Assembly (NCBI GenBank): GCA_001465015.1
Contig: LNEO01000277.1
Span: forward strand, 62,001 to 126,000
Source of the DNA: Deltaproteobacteria bacterium Ga0077539
Lineage (GTDB): Bacteria; Myxococcota_A; Polyangia; Polyangiales; Ga0077539
Length of the DNA: 64,000 nucleotides
Direction: 5' to 3'
The notes beneath the pieces were generated by a model. That model did not search any database. It was not told the DNA's origin and saw only the letters and a list, made by a program, of their open reading frames with translations. Of this stretch, positions 25,718 to 33,333 are shown in pieces (position 1 is the stretch's first letter; each line of letters begins with the position of its first letter). Both the position numbers and the translations under genes were made by a program.

Positions 25718-27046
25718 GTGGTGTTTTCGGGGTTGAACACGACTTCGAAGCGATCGATGACGCTCGCGGCGCTCGGCGCGAGCGCGCTGCTCGTCGGGTG
25801 CGGACCGACGATGGGACCTGCGAGCGACGAGGCGGACTCGTTCGACATCAGCGAGCTGCGGTGGGGGTCCAACAGCGACAGCAACAAGTGGATCTACAAC
25901 GGGATGTTGCCCGCGCTCGTCGAGCCGTCGATCGTCGTGTCGATCGCGGGGCACACCGCGCGCGTGAGCGGCTATCTGCCCACGGGATTCACTGGGCGAC
26001 TTCCGTTCTACGCGACCGCTGCGGACGATCGCGGTCGGACGCGAGTCACCGTCGTCTATCCGATCGCGACCGGCGCGACGACCAACGCGCCTGGAATGTA
26101 CCCAGACATCCGCGGCCTGCCGTACCTGCCGTATGCGCCCAACTCGCGGGGCGAGTACATCCCTTGGGGAGGGTTTCCATTTCTCGAGTACAACCATCGC
26201 CGAGGGATCGCGTTTCACGGCCCGATCACCCACGGAACGACGGCGACCGGCGTCGAGTGGCTCTTGAAGCGCGGCCCGGTGTCGCACGGCTGCAATCGAA
26301 TGCAGGGCGAGCACGTCGTCGAGCTCGCGCACCTGCTCGGCTTGCAGATGAACACCACGCACGCTGCGTTTACGTCTCGATCGATCCGCGTCGACGTCAA
26401 CGTGATCGAGGGCTACGACTCGGTGGGAGGCCAGCTCGTCGACGTGAACTACCCGCGCACCGCGGGCGCGGTCGCGCCGCAGGGCAACGTGCGGATGTTT
26501 CGCACGTGGTGGTCCAGCGATTTTCCGCGCTGGGTGTGCGCGCACAAGACGGGTCGCGCGCTCGACGCCAACCACTGCGCGTACGAACCCTCCAATCGCC
26601 TCGACGCGCTCACCGGCGAAGAGCCTGCCAACGCGCCGACGGTGATGATCGACAACGCGACGATGGGCGTCCTCGCGACGAGCGGCGGACCGTGGGAGAT
26701 CAGCAGCGCTCGCCCAGGCTACGTCGGCGTCAACTACGTGGCGCTCGCCGCGGGGCGCGCGGGCGAGGCGGTGTTCACCGTTCCCGCCCGCGTCAATGGG
26801 CGGTATCGCGTGCTCGCGCGCTACATCGCGCACAGCAATCGCAACACCGCCGTGCGCTACGAGGTCTCGCGGCGCGCGGGCGACAGCAGCCCTGCGGTGG
26901 TGCTCTTCGATCAGCGCACGGGCGACGGCTGGGCGGACCTCGGCGTGCGCGAGCTCGGCGCGGGAGCGACCGTGAAGATCCCGGTCGCCGCGGGAAGCAA
27001 CGGCTACACGATCGTGGACGCGCTGCGCTTCGATCGCGCGCAGTGA
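25718..27046 (+). CDS. L,D-transpeptidase (YkuD) lipoprotein with golvesin-like C-domain
   Basis: Exported protein of about 442 residues. The hydrophobic segment TLAALGASALLVGC ends in a lipobox (C28). The YkuD signature is complete: H167 (AFHGPITHG) and SHGCNRM with catalytic C192, so it should form or exchange L,D cross-links in peptidoglycan or attach proteins to it. Residues about 350-442 form a golvesin/xanthan-lyase-type beta domain (VPARVNGRYRVLARY; DGWADLGVRELGAGA; GYTIVDALRFDR), probably for carbohydrate binding. The start is uncertain among GTG 25718, GTG 25721, TTG 25733 and ATG 25757; basic KR residues before the ATG favour an upstream one. It lies 15 bp after the FG-GAP gene. Confidence 0.88.
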   Translation: MVFSGLNTTSKRSMTLAALGASALLVGCGPTMGPASDEADSFDISELRWGSNSDSNKWIYNGMLPALVEPSIVVSIAGHTARVSGYLPTGFTGRLPFYATAADDRGRTRVTVVYPIATGATTNAPGMYPDIRGLPYLPYAPNSRGEYIPWGGFPFLEYNHRRGIAFHGPITHGTTATGVEWLLKRGPVSHGCNRMQGEHVVELAHLLGLQMNTTHAAFTSRSIRVDVNVIEGYDSVGGQLVDVNYPRTAGAVAPQGNVRMFRTWWSSDFPRWVCAHKTGRALDANHCAYEPSNRLDALTGEEPANAPTVMIDNATMGVLATSGGPWEISSARPGYVGVNYVALAAGRAGEAVFTVPARVNGRYRVLARYIAHSNRNTAVRYEVSRRAGDSSPAVVLFDQRTGDGWADLGVRELGAGATVKIPVAAGSNGYTIVDALRFDRAQ

Positions 27047-27065
27047 ACCTCGACGGGGGCCGCGC

Positions 27066-27878
27066 TCAGTCACCCTTGGCGACGCGGGTCTTCTTGAGCT
27101 CTTCGAACTCGCGATCGACCCGTTGTTGAGCGACCTCTTTGGGGTTGAGCGGCTGTCCGGCTCCGGCGGGCCCGTTGACGTCCACGCGAACGCCCGTCGC
27201 GGGCTGCTGCGCGGTGGTCGGGGCGACGTGCACAGGAGCGGCCTCGTGAAAGACGTACTTCACCACGCCGTCGTGGCTGATCTCTGCGTGGGCGATGGCG
27301 CCTTCTTTTGCGATCGACGTGAGCAGCGCGTCCGCTTCGTTGACAGAAACGTTGAGGACGCCGGCCGCGTCGCTGGCGGTGATCACGCCGCCGCGCGCCT
27401 TGGCCGCCGCCGCGACGGCCTGCTCGCGCGCGTCGTGCTGCGCTCTTTCGCCTTGCTGTTGCAGCTTCTTGCCGCCGCGCAGGAGCAAGAACGCCACGAC
27501 CGACCCGAACGTCGCGAGCAAGACCGCGAGCGCGCCGAGGACGGTGCTCGAGAACGCCACGGCCGCGAGGGTGACGAGCGTGACGAGCAAGAGGGTCACG
27601 GCGATGCCCGCGGTGCCGAGGACGCGCGAGGCGATGCCGCCGAACTGTGAAGGCTTGCCCACCATGTTGATGGGCATCGTCAATCCGCTGCCCGACAGGG
27701 GGCCGCGCTCGAAGCCGCACGCCGTGCAAAACACGCGAAAGTCCTTCGATCGCGTGGGCGCGTTTTGCCCGCATCGGGGGCACTTGTTTCCGTACTGCAG
27801 CCGATGGCAGTGCGAGCACTCGACGCCCTCGCCGTCGGGTACGGGATAGAAGCTACATACGTAACAAGCGTGAGCCAT
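27066..27878 (-). CDS. zinc-ribbon membrane protein
   Basis: Protein of 270 residues starting at the ATG at 27876-27878. Residues 1-65 contain four CxxC pairs (CYVC, CSHC, CPRC, CTAC), making one or two zinc ribbons. Two adjacent hydrophobic helices follow (about 85-135: TAGIAVTLLLVTLVTLAAVA; LGALAVLLATFGSVVAFLLL). A charged helix and a winged-helix-like segment (GGVITASDAAGVLNVSVNEA) come next, then a Pro-rich tail. The function is unknown. It is 22 bp downstream of the Nudix gene and probably in one operon with it. Confidence 0.72.
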   Translation of the reverse strand: MAHACYVCSFYPVPDGEGVECSHCHRLQYGNKCPRCGQNAPTRSKDFRVFCTACGFERGPLSGSGLTMPINMVGKPSQFGGIASRVLGTAGIAVTLLLVTLVTLAAVAFSSTVLGALAVLLATFGSVVAFLLLRGGKKLQQQGERAQHDAREQAVAAAAKARGGVITASDAAGVLNVSVNEADALLTSIAKEGAIAHAEISHDGVVKYVFHEAAPVHVAPTTAQQPATGVRVDVNGPAGAGQPLNPKEVAQQRVDREFEELKKTRVAKGD

Positions 27879-27900
27879 CGACACCCCTGGAGGTTCGTCG

Positions 27901-28302
27901 TTATTCGCCGAGCAGCTTCGCCATGGACGCGTCATCCGCTGGAGTGAACGGGTACTGATCGAACTCGGAGCTCGCGACCCAGCGATACGCGTGGACGTTC
28001 ACCGCCCGAAGCTCCTCGCTGAGCAGGCGGCATTCGTAGAGTTGAAGTTCGACCGTGTAATGGTCGTACGGGTGCGACACGTTGGAGATCAACGAGCCGA
28101 CCTCGACGTCGACGCCCAATCTGTGGCGCATCTCGCGGCGCAGGGCCTGGGCGTCGGTCTCTCCCGATTCTGCGCGGCCACCAGGAAATTCCCAGAGCAA
28201 CGGCAGCACCGCCGTGGGTCTTCGCTGGGTGATGAGGTATCGACCCGAACGTTCGACCATCGCGGCCACGACGCGGATCGTCCTTCGTTCGCCGTCGGAC
28301 AT
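27901..28302 (-). CDS. Nudix (MutT-like) protein with altered catalytic box
   Basis: Small protein of 133 residues with the MutT layout: IRVVAAMVERSGRYLITQRR, then LWEFPGGRAESGETDAQALR. It looks like an 8-oxo-dGTP/CTP pyrophosphohydrolase. The Nudix box GX5EX7REUXEEXGU is present from G42 to V64, but the two metal-binding glutamates expected at 60 and 61 are His60 and Arg61 (REMRHRLGV). I re-read this from the DNA and it holds. Activity may be weak or lost, or the protein may have become a binder. The ATG at 28300-28302 is the start. The gene is divergent from the ATPase-like gene at 28401. Confidence 0.82.
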   Translation of the reverse strand: MSDGERRTIRVVAAMVERSGRYLITQRRPTAVLPLLWEFPGGRAESGETDAQALRREMRHRLGVDVEVGSLISNVSHPYDHYTVELQLYECRLLSEELRAVNVHAYRWVASSEFDQYPFTPADDASMAKLLGE

Positions 28303-28400
28303 CAGCGCGGAATGTACGGGGTTCGCTCGCCCATGGCAACGCAGAGCACTGCGTTGTTGCAGCGCTCGTACGTGGAGAACTACCGTACGCACATCCTCCC

Positions 28401-30188
28401 TTGTCCGAGCGAGCGCCGCCTGATCCCGCCGAATCGTTCGCTCGTCTGCGCCCGAGCGTCGAGAGAGGGCGCGCGACGCTCTTGATCGGCGCGACCGCGC
28501 CGCAGCGCAGCGCGTGGGTCGAGCGCGCGATGAGCGCCGTTGAAATCGACGGAACGTCGGCGGCGCCACTCACAGTGAGCGTGCGCCCGAGGGGCGCATC
28601 TGGGACGCTCGTCGAGGAGCTCACCGCGAGGGCCGAAGCGGTCCTCGATGCGTTGCGAGCGCCAGGCGCTCTCTACGATGAGTCGTCGTGCGCGGCGCTT
28701 CCGGCGCTCGGAGGGTGGTTGTTTCGCGCGCGTTCTGTGAGGCGCTCGGGCATTTTGTTCGTGATCGAAGAGCTCGACGACTACCTCGACCTCCGCGGCG
28801 ATCGCGATCGCGCGGAGGACGCGCTCGAGGTCCTCGGGCAGCTGCTCGAAGAGCGCGAGCGTCGGCCGATCTCGCTTCTGTGCACGGTGCGCGCGGCGGA
28901 CGCCGCTGGCGCCCCAGCGATTCCTGCGGCGCTCGCGGCGTTGTTCGACGAGCGTCTCTCGCTCGGCGCGGCGCAAGCGGTCGTGCGTGATCCCGCGGCG
29001 CTCCTCGCGACGCTCGCGGGACGGTCGTTTACGCGGTCTTCCCTAGCCCGCGCGGTCTCTGCATGGACGGAGGTCGCTGACGACGAGAGCGTGATCGTCT
29101 TCACGACGCCGCTCGCGCCGACGATGGTGCCTGCGGCGAGCGCGCCCGAAGAGCCCGAGCTGCGATGGCCGTCGGACGAGCTCGAGCCGAGCGCTCCCGA
29201 GGCCAAGACCTCGGCGATCGCGCGCGAAGCCGAGCGCGGTCTCCCACGAAAGCCCCTCGCGTTCGAGGCCGAGCGCGCGCGGTGGATGGCGACCTATCGC
29301 GCTGCGCTCGAGCTTCGCTCGGCGCTCGACACGCTGGGAGACCCCGCGGCGCGGCGCAGCACACGCCAGCTCGAAAAGGTGTTTTCGCGGTCGATCGCGC
29401 GGATTCCGCTCGCGCTCGAGGCCCTCGAAGCGGGCGCGCCGGGGGTCGGGGCGCGCGCCGCGCACCTCGAGCGGCGGGCGCGTGCCGCGCTGTCGACCTT
29501 CGAGCGATCTTTCTCCGAAGCGTACGCGTCGGCGTTTAGCGCGTGGGCGGCAGGAGCGACGCGGCCCCTGATGCTTCCCGACCTCGTCGAGCGTCTGCAC
29601 GCGCTCGCCGCCGAGCGCTCGGCGCGCACCGCGGCGCTCTTGCTCTGCACAGGGCTTCGCGCGGACGAGTGGCCGCTTTTGTCAACGGCGATCGGCGCAA
29701 AGGCCTCTGGGCTCTCGGTTCTCGAAGAAGGGCTGCACTGGGCAGCGCGGCCGCTCACGGTCGCTGGCCAGCGGGCGTTGCTCTCGCGAGGGGCCTCGGC
29801 GCTGGGCGCTCCGATCTCCGAGCGCGACGAGCCTCCAGTCCCGCGCTCGCTCGAGGAGGCCTCGCTCGCGCGACGCGAGGTCGTTCAGCACGGCGAGTTT
29901 CACCGCATCACCGCGTATCGATTCGCTCTTTCGGCTCCCGCCAAGGACGGCGCCGGAGCGAGCGGCTCGCTCACGGCTCGGCTCGAGCGAGCCAGGGGGC
30001 GCGTTTCTGCGGCGATCGCGTCCTTCGTGACTGCCCTCCCAGTAGGCTCAGTCGTGCTCATTGCCTCCGATGTGGGCGCGACCGAATCGGACCGATCCGA
30101 GCCGGACGATTCGCGCCGCTCCGACGCTTCGGTGTTCGAAGTGCTCGTCCCGCACGCTTTCGTCCTGTGGGGCGAAGGGCGGCTGTAG
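28401..30188 (+). CDS. unknown protein, degenerate AAA/STAND ATPase-like N-terminus
   Basis: Protein of 595 residues with no firm family. The N-terminus GRATLLIGATAPQRSAWVER looks like a strand-loop-helix of a P-loop, but the Walker A Gly-Lys-Ser/Thr is absent. SGILFVIEELDDYLDL resembles a Walker B strand, and the following helices resemble an ORC/AAA_16 fold. The C-terminal half is Ala/Arg-rich and helical. The start is a TTG with no clear ribosome-binding site, so the true start may be later. It sits 25 bp upstream of the formyltransferase-like gene on the same strand and may be in one transcription unit with it. Confidence 0.6.
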   Translation: MSERAPPDPAESFARLRPSVERGRATLLIGATAPQRSAWVERAMSAVEIDGTSAAPLTVSVRPRGASGTLVEELTARAEAVLDALRAPGALYDESSCAALPALGGWLFRARSVRRSGILFVIEELDDYLDLRGDRDRAEDALEVLGQLLEERERRPISLLCTVRAADAAGAPAIPAALAALFDERLSLGAAQAVVRDPAALLATLAGRSFTRSSLARAVSAWTEVADDESVIVFTTPLAPTMVPAASAPEEPELRWPSDELEPSAPEAKTSAIAREAERGLPRKPLAFEAERARWMATYRAALELRSALDTLGDPAARRSTRQLEKVFSRSIARIPLALEALEAGAPGVGARAAHLERRARAALSTFERSFSEAYASAFSAWAAGATRPLMLPDLVERLHALAAERSARTAALLLCTGLRADEWPLLSTAIGAKASGLSVLEEGLHWAARPLTVAGQRALLSRGASALGAPISERDEPPVPRSLEEASLARREVVQHGEFHRITAYRFALSAPAKDGAGASGSLTARLERARGRVSAAIASFVTALPVGSVVLIASDVGATESDRSEPDDSRRSDASVFEVLVPHAFVLWGEGRL

Positions 30189-30213
30189 TAACAACAGAGA
30201 TGTGTGAGTCGCG

Positions 30214-31122
30214 ATGTCGTCGCAGGGCTTTCCCATTGTTTATCTAGGTCTGCCGCTCGGCGCTCTCGCGCTGCTGCGTGACGGGCACGACGTTCGAGTC
30301 GCCTGCATCTCTCGCCCTGATTTGCCAGGGATGCGGCGGCTTCGTCGAGTCATGCTCGATCGTGGCGGGCTCGTGCTCGCGCGGCCCGACCTCGCGCACG
30401 CGGACACGGTCGAGCTTCTTCGCTCGGCCAAGCCGTCGCTGCTCGTGTCCTGGTTTTGGACGCGAAAAATCCCGCTCGAAGTGCTGCGCCTGACGCGCCG
30501 AGGCTTCGGGGTACACCCGTCGTTGTTGCCCAAGTATCGCGGCGCCGACCCGTACTTCTGGGCCATCGCCGCGGGCGAACGAGAGACGGGCGTGACCGCG
30601 CACGTGCTCACGCCCCGCTACGACGACGGCGCCATCCTCGCGCAGCGCAGGATGGTCATTCCCAAGAACTGCAACGCGTGGGAGCTCGCCAAGGCCCTCG
30701 ATCGCCCCTCGCTCGCCCTCATGCGAGACATGGCTGCGCGCTTCGCTCGCAACGAGACGATCCCTGAGATTCCGCAGGACGAAGAGCGTGCCACAGAGGC
30801 TCCGGCATCCACCGACGAGGACTGCGAGCTCGTGTGGGACTGGCCCGTCGACGACGTCATCGCGCGCGTGCGCGCGGCGGCGCCCGACCCGGGAGCCTTC
30901 ACTGGCTACAACGACCAGACGGTGGTCATCCTCAAGGTGAAGCCCGCTGAAGAGTGCCCGCTGGCGCTCGAGCCGGGCGACATCGTCGAGACCGCCGAGG
31001 GCGTGCTCGTGCGCGCGGCGGACGGCGGAGTGATCGTCGTCGAAGCGCGCGCCGAAGACAGCGACACGACGGTGCGGGGCGCGGCGGTCGCGCAGTTGTT
31101 TCCGGGGATCCCCAAGTTGTGA
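30214..31122 (+). CDS. formyltransferase-like protein (Fmt/ArnA family)
   Basis: Protein of 302 residues with the formyl-transferase N-terminal fold and an Fmt-type C-terminal beta domain (about 205-300). The core motif is HPSLLPKYRGADPYFWAIAA with H101 and then D137 in TPRYDDGAIL, matching the family His and Asp. The family Asn that precedes His by two (N-x-H) is Gly99 here. That Asn helps position the formyl donor, so catalysis may be altered. A sugar-amine or tRNA formyltransferase role is possible; it is probably not the main Fmt. The ATG at 30214 is the start. The stop overlaps the GTG start of the next gene. Confidence 0.75.
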   Translation: MSSQGFPIVYLGLPLGALALLRDGHDVRVACISRPDLPGMRRLRRVMLDRGGLVLARPDLAHADTVELLRSAKPSLLVSWFWTRKIPLEVLRLTRRGFGVHPSLLPKYRGADPYFWAIAAGERETGVTAHVLTPRYDDGAILAQRRMVIPKNCNAWELAKALDRPSLALMRDMAARFARNETIPEIPQDEERATEAPASTDEDCELVWDWPVDDVIARVRAAAPDPGAFTGYNDQTVVILKVKPAEECPLALEPGDIVETAEGVLVRAADGGVIVVEARAEDSDTTVRGAAVAQLFPGIPKL

Positions 31123-31712
31123 CCTCGGGCGCCGCGGTTCGCGAGCGCGCCCAGCGGGTCGGGGCTGTCATCGACGAGTGGCTCGAAGAGCTGGCGACCG
31201 GGCCAGACTCGCGGCTCGTGCGCGCGCGCGTGCACAAGTTTACGCGCGAGAACGAGTGGCACTTCGACGAGCGCTTCGTCTTCTCGGACGAGTACGGGCA
31301 GCACGTCGACGAGTTTTGCGAGATGGCCGTCGCCCGCGACCTCTGCGCGCCCGATTGGTTTGCTGATCCCGCGCGATTGTTCGCGCGAGACGCCTGTCCT
31401 CAGTGCGACGGTCGCGGGCTCTTTCGCGAAGGATCCGACGAGCTCTGCGTCTGCTACAGCGATCAACCGTGGCTGATCGAGAGCGTCCTACGAATGCTCG
31501 CGTTGCCGGCATCGATGATCATCGCGCAAGAGAGCATCGCGCGCGGTCGGCTCAACGGCAGCTGCGGAGTGCTCTACGTCACGCGCTACGATGACGCCTC
31601 GAGCTCGGGGTTCATTCCCGACGGAGATCGGCGCTATCAGTCCGGGCCCTGGGTGCTGCGGCCGCTGCCTCCGCTCATCGGCGTTCGCTGGCCACGGTTG
31701 GTTCGGCTCTGA
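31119..31712 (+). CDS. unknown protein with Cys motif, coupled to formyltransferase-like gene
   Basis: Protein of 197 residues whose GTG start overlaps the preceding stop in GTGA, a strong sign of translational coupling. It has no signal peptide and no membrane helix. A candidate metal-binding region, ACPQCDGRGLFREGSDELCV, is followed by a further Cys (CVCY); the CxxCxGxG part is like one half of a DnaJ zinc motif. I do not recognise the family. Its tight link to the formyltransferase-like gene suggests a shared pathway. Confidence 0.62.
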   Translation: MTSGAAVRERAQRVGAVIDEWLEELATGPDSRLVRARVHKFTRENEWHFDERFVFSDEYGQHVDEFCEMAVARDLCAPDWFADPARLFARDACPQCDGRGLFREGSDELCVCYSDQPWLIESVLRMLALPASMIIAQESIARGRLNGSCGVLYVTRYDDASSSGFIPDGDRRYQSGPWVLRPLPPLIGVRWPRLVRL

Positions 31713-31718
31713 TGGCGC

Positions 31719-31781
31719 GGGGACGGTCCTCAATAACTCAACTATTCGTGGCAAATAGTTGAGTTATTGAGGACCGTCCCC
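31719..31781. repeat. perfect palindrome, 28-bp arms with 7-base loop
   Basis: Arms 31719-31746 and 31754-31781 are exact reverse complements around a 7-base loop (CGTGGCA). The arms begin GGGGACGGTCCTCAATAACT and are far more AT-rich than the surroundings. On the plus strand a T-run follows (GTTGTTTTTTGTC), so the hairpin could end transcription from the left, and it lies between convergent genes. The GGGACGGTCC-type end is like REP sequences mobilised by RAYT transposases in other bacteria (from memory). Confidence 0.9.
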
Positions 31782-31804
31782 GTTGTTTTTTGTCACTTTT
31801 CCCG

Positions 31805-33262
31805 TCATTTCGCCCGTACGCGCGCTTCGTACGCGCGCGTGTCCCACTTGGTCCGCGCTGACTTGGACGTCATGCACCGCACCGTCCCGAAGACCGCGCG
31901 CCCGGGATACGGGTGATCGTGAAGCCCGAAGCACAAGGCGATGTTCGTGTACGTGTTGGGGTCTCGCCCGTCGAGGGCCCACTTGTCGTTGAGCACGACG
32001 AGCCACTCGAACGCTGTCTCTGCCGAGGGCGCGAGCGTGAGCGCCACCTTGCCCCACAGCATGCGCGCGTAGGGCTGGATCACGCCGTCGCGCAAGAGCT
32101 CCGTTTGTGCGGCGTTCCACAGCGGGTCGCTGGTCGAGGCTGACTCCCAGTCTTTGAATGTGTGTGTCGATCGCTCGTCCTTCGCGTGCTCCCCGAGCGT
32201 GCGCTGCGCCCACTCGGGAACCGCGCCCGCGTACCGATGGTGCGACAGCGCGCCCTCGCACGGCGTCGTCATCACGTGGTTGAAGGCCAGCGCTCGTCGA
32301 ACGACGAGCTCTTCGACAAAGGAATCCCGTGCTTCGGTCGGCGCGCGCGAGGCTCGCGCGGCGCGGGCCACCGAGCGGCCCGAGAGCACCCCGAAGTGCA
32401 AATGCGCGCTGAGCTCCGAGCTGCCGCGCTCTCCCATGTCGTTGCGCGCTTCGTCGTAGGCGCGAAGCCGCGTCGCGATGAAGCGATCGAGCCTCGCGAG
32501 GGCTTCGGCCCGCGTTCCTCGAGCGCTCGAGACGGGCGGAACCGTGTGATCGATCGCGCACGAGGCGACGAGCGACGAGATCGAGTCCATCGTCGGCTCG
32601 ACGGGGTCGAACGCCCACTCGAGCTCCCGCAGTCGAGCGGCTTTGACCACGGGCTCGTCGCTCGCGACGAGGCTCGCCTCGAGGACCTTCTGCACCTTCG
32701 GCCGAATCGTCCGCGCCCCCACCTCGTGCTTGGCCGCAAAGAGCGCCATCGGTACGCCCACCGTGTCATCGACGCTCTCGACGCGAACTCCGACCCTCGC
32801 GCCGAGCGCCGACGCCGATCGCGAAAAGAACGCCCCGAGCGGCCCGCTGGGGGCGTGCCAATCTGTCACGACCAGCGCGGCGCTCGCGGCGAGCTTCGCG
32901 AGCGCTTCGCTCGAGCGCGCCTCCTCTGCCGATCGCGGAAGAAAAAACGCATACGCCGCGCCCCGCGCCTCGATCGCCGCGCGTCGATCGACCGCTGACT
33001 CCAGCACAAACGTGTGCAGCCGATCGCTCGCGTATGGGTAGCGGACGTCGAGCGACTCGTACACGATCAGCGGCAGCCCGAGCTCATTGGCCCTGTGCAC
33101 AGCGTGATCCAGCGCGAGGTTGTCTTCGGCGCGACGAAGCGCGCGCAGCCAGTAGAGCACGTATCGCCCGCGGCGAACGGGAACGTCGTGAGCGCTTGTG
33201 ACCCTCGCCCGAGCGAGGTCGCCAGCGTGGAGTTGCACAGGCGCAGGGTTCTTCTTGGCCAT
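31805..33262 (-). CDS. phr: class II CPD photolyase
   Basis: Flavoprotein of 485 residues that uses blue light to split cyclobutane pyrimidine dimers in DNA. The class II signature is clear at the C-terminus: LNDKWALDGRDPNTYTNIAL, then CFGLHDHPYPGRAVFGTVR. The other signature region reads DPLWNAAQTELLRDGVIQPY, then ARMLWGKV, where the usual His before x-Tyr is Gln. The N-terminal antenna-fold (YVLYWLRALRRAEDNLALDH) is typical. Start is the ATG at 33260-33262. It is divergent from mgtE and converges with the formyltransferase-like operon. Confidence 0.92.
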   Translation of the reverse strand: MAKKNPAPVQLHAGDLARARVTSAHDVPVRRGRYVLYWLRALRRAEDNLALDHAVHRANELGLPLIVYESLDVRYPYASDRLHTFVLESAVDRRAAIEARGAAYAFFLPRSAEEARSSEALAKLAASAALVVTDWHAPSGPLGAFFSRSASALGARVGVRVESVDDTVGVPMALFAAKHEVGARTIRPKVQKVLEASLVASDEPVVKAARLRELEWAFDPVEPTMDSISSLVASCAIDHTVPPVSSARGTRAEALARLDRFIATRLRAYDEARNDMGERGSSELSAHLHFGVLSGRSVARAARASRAPTEARDSFVEELVVRRALAFNHVMTTPCEGALSHHRYAGAVPEWAQRTLGEHAKDERSTHTFKDWESASTSDPLWNAAQTELLRDGVIQPYARMLWGKVALTLAPSAETAFEWLVVLNDKWALDGRDPNTYTNIALCFGLHDHPYPGRAVFGTVRCMTSKSARTKWDTRAYEARVRAK

Positions 33263-33333
33263 CGTCGGACTTTCGACAGATCACTGCTTCTGATGCTCCG
33301 GGACTCGGTCGGTGCCGTATCGTTCGCGGCGCC

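Noticed and set aside
23924-27073. Open frame of about 1049 codons on the minus strand
   Set aside because: Antisense to the FG-GAP protein and the L,D-transpeptidase, both of which have clear motifs; the translation is Arg/His/Asp-rich without structure.
31719-31781. Plain rho-independent terminator
   Set aside because: A T-run is present, but 28-bp perfect arms with AT-rich sequence are atypical. It was kept as a repeat that may also terminate.
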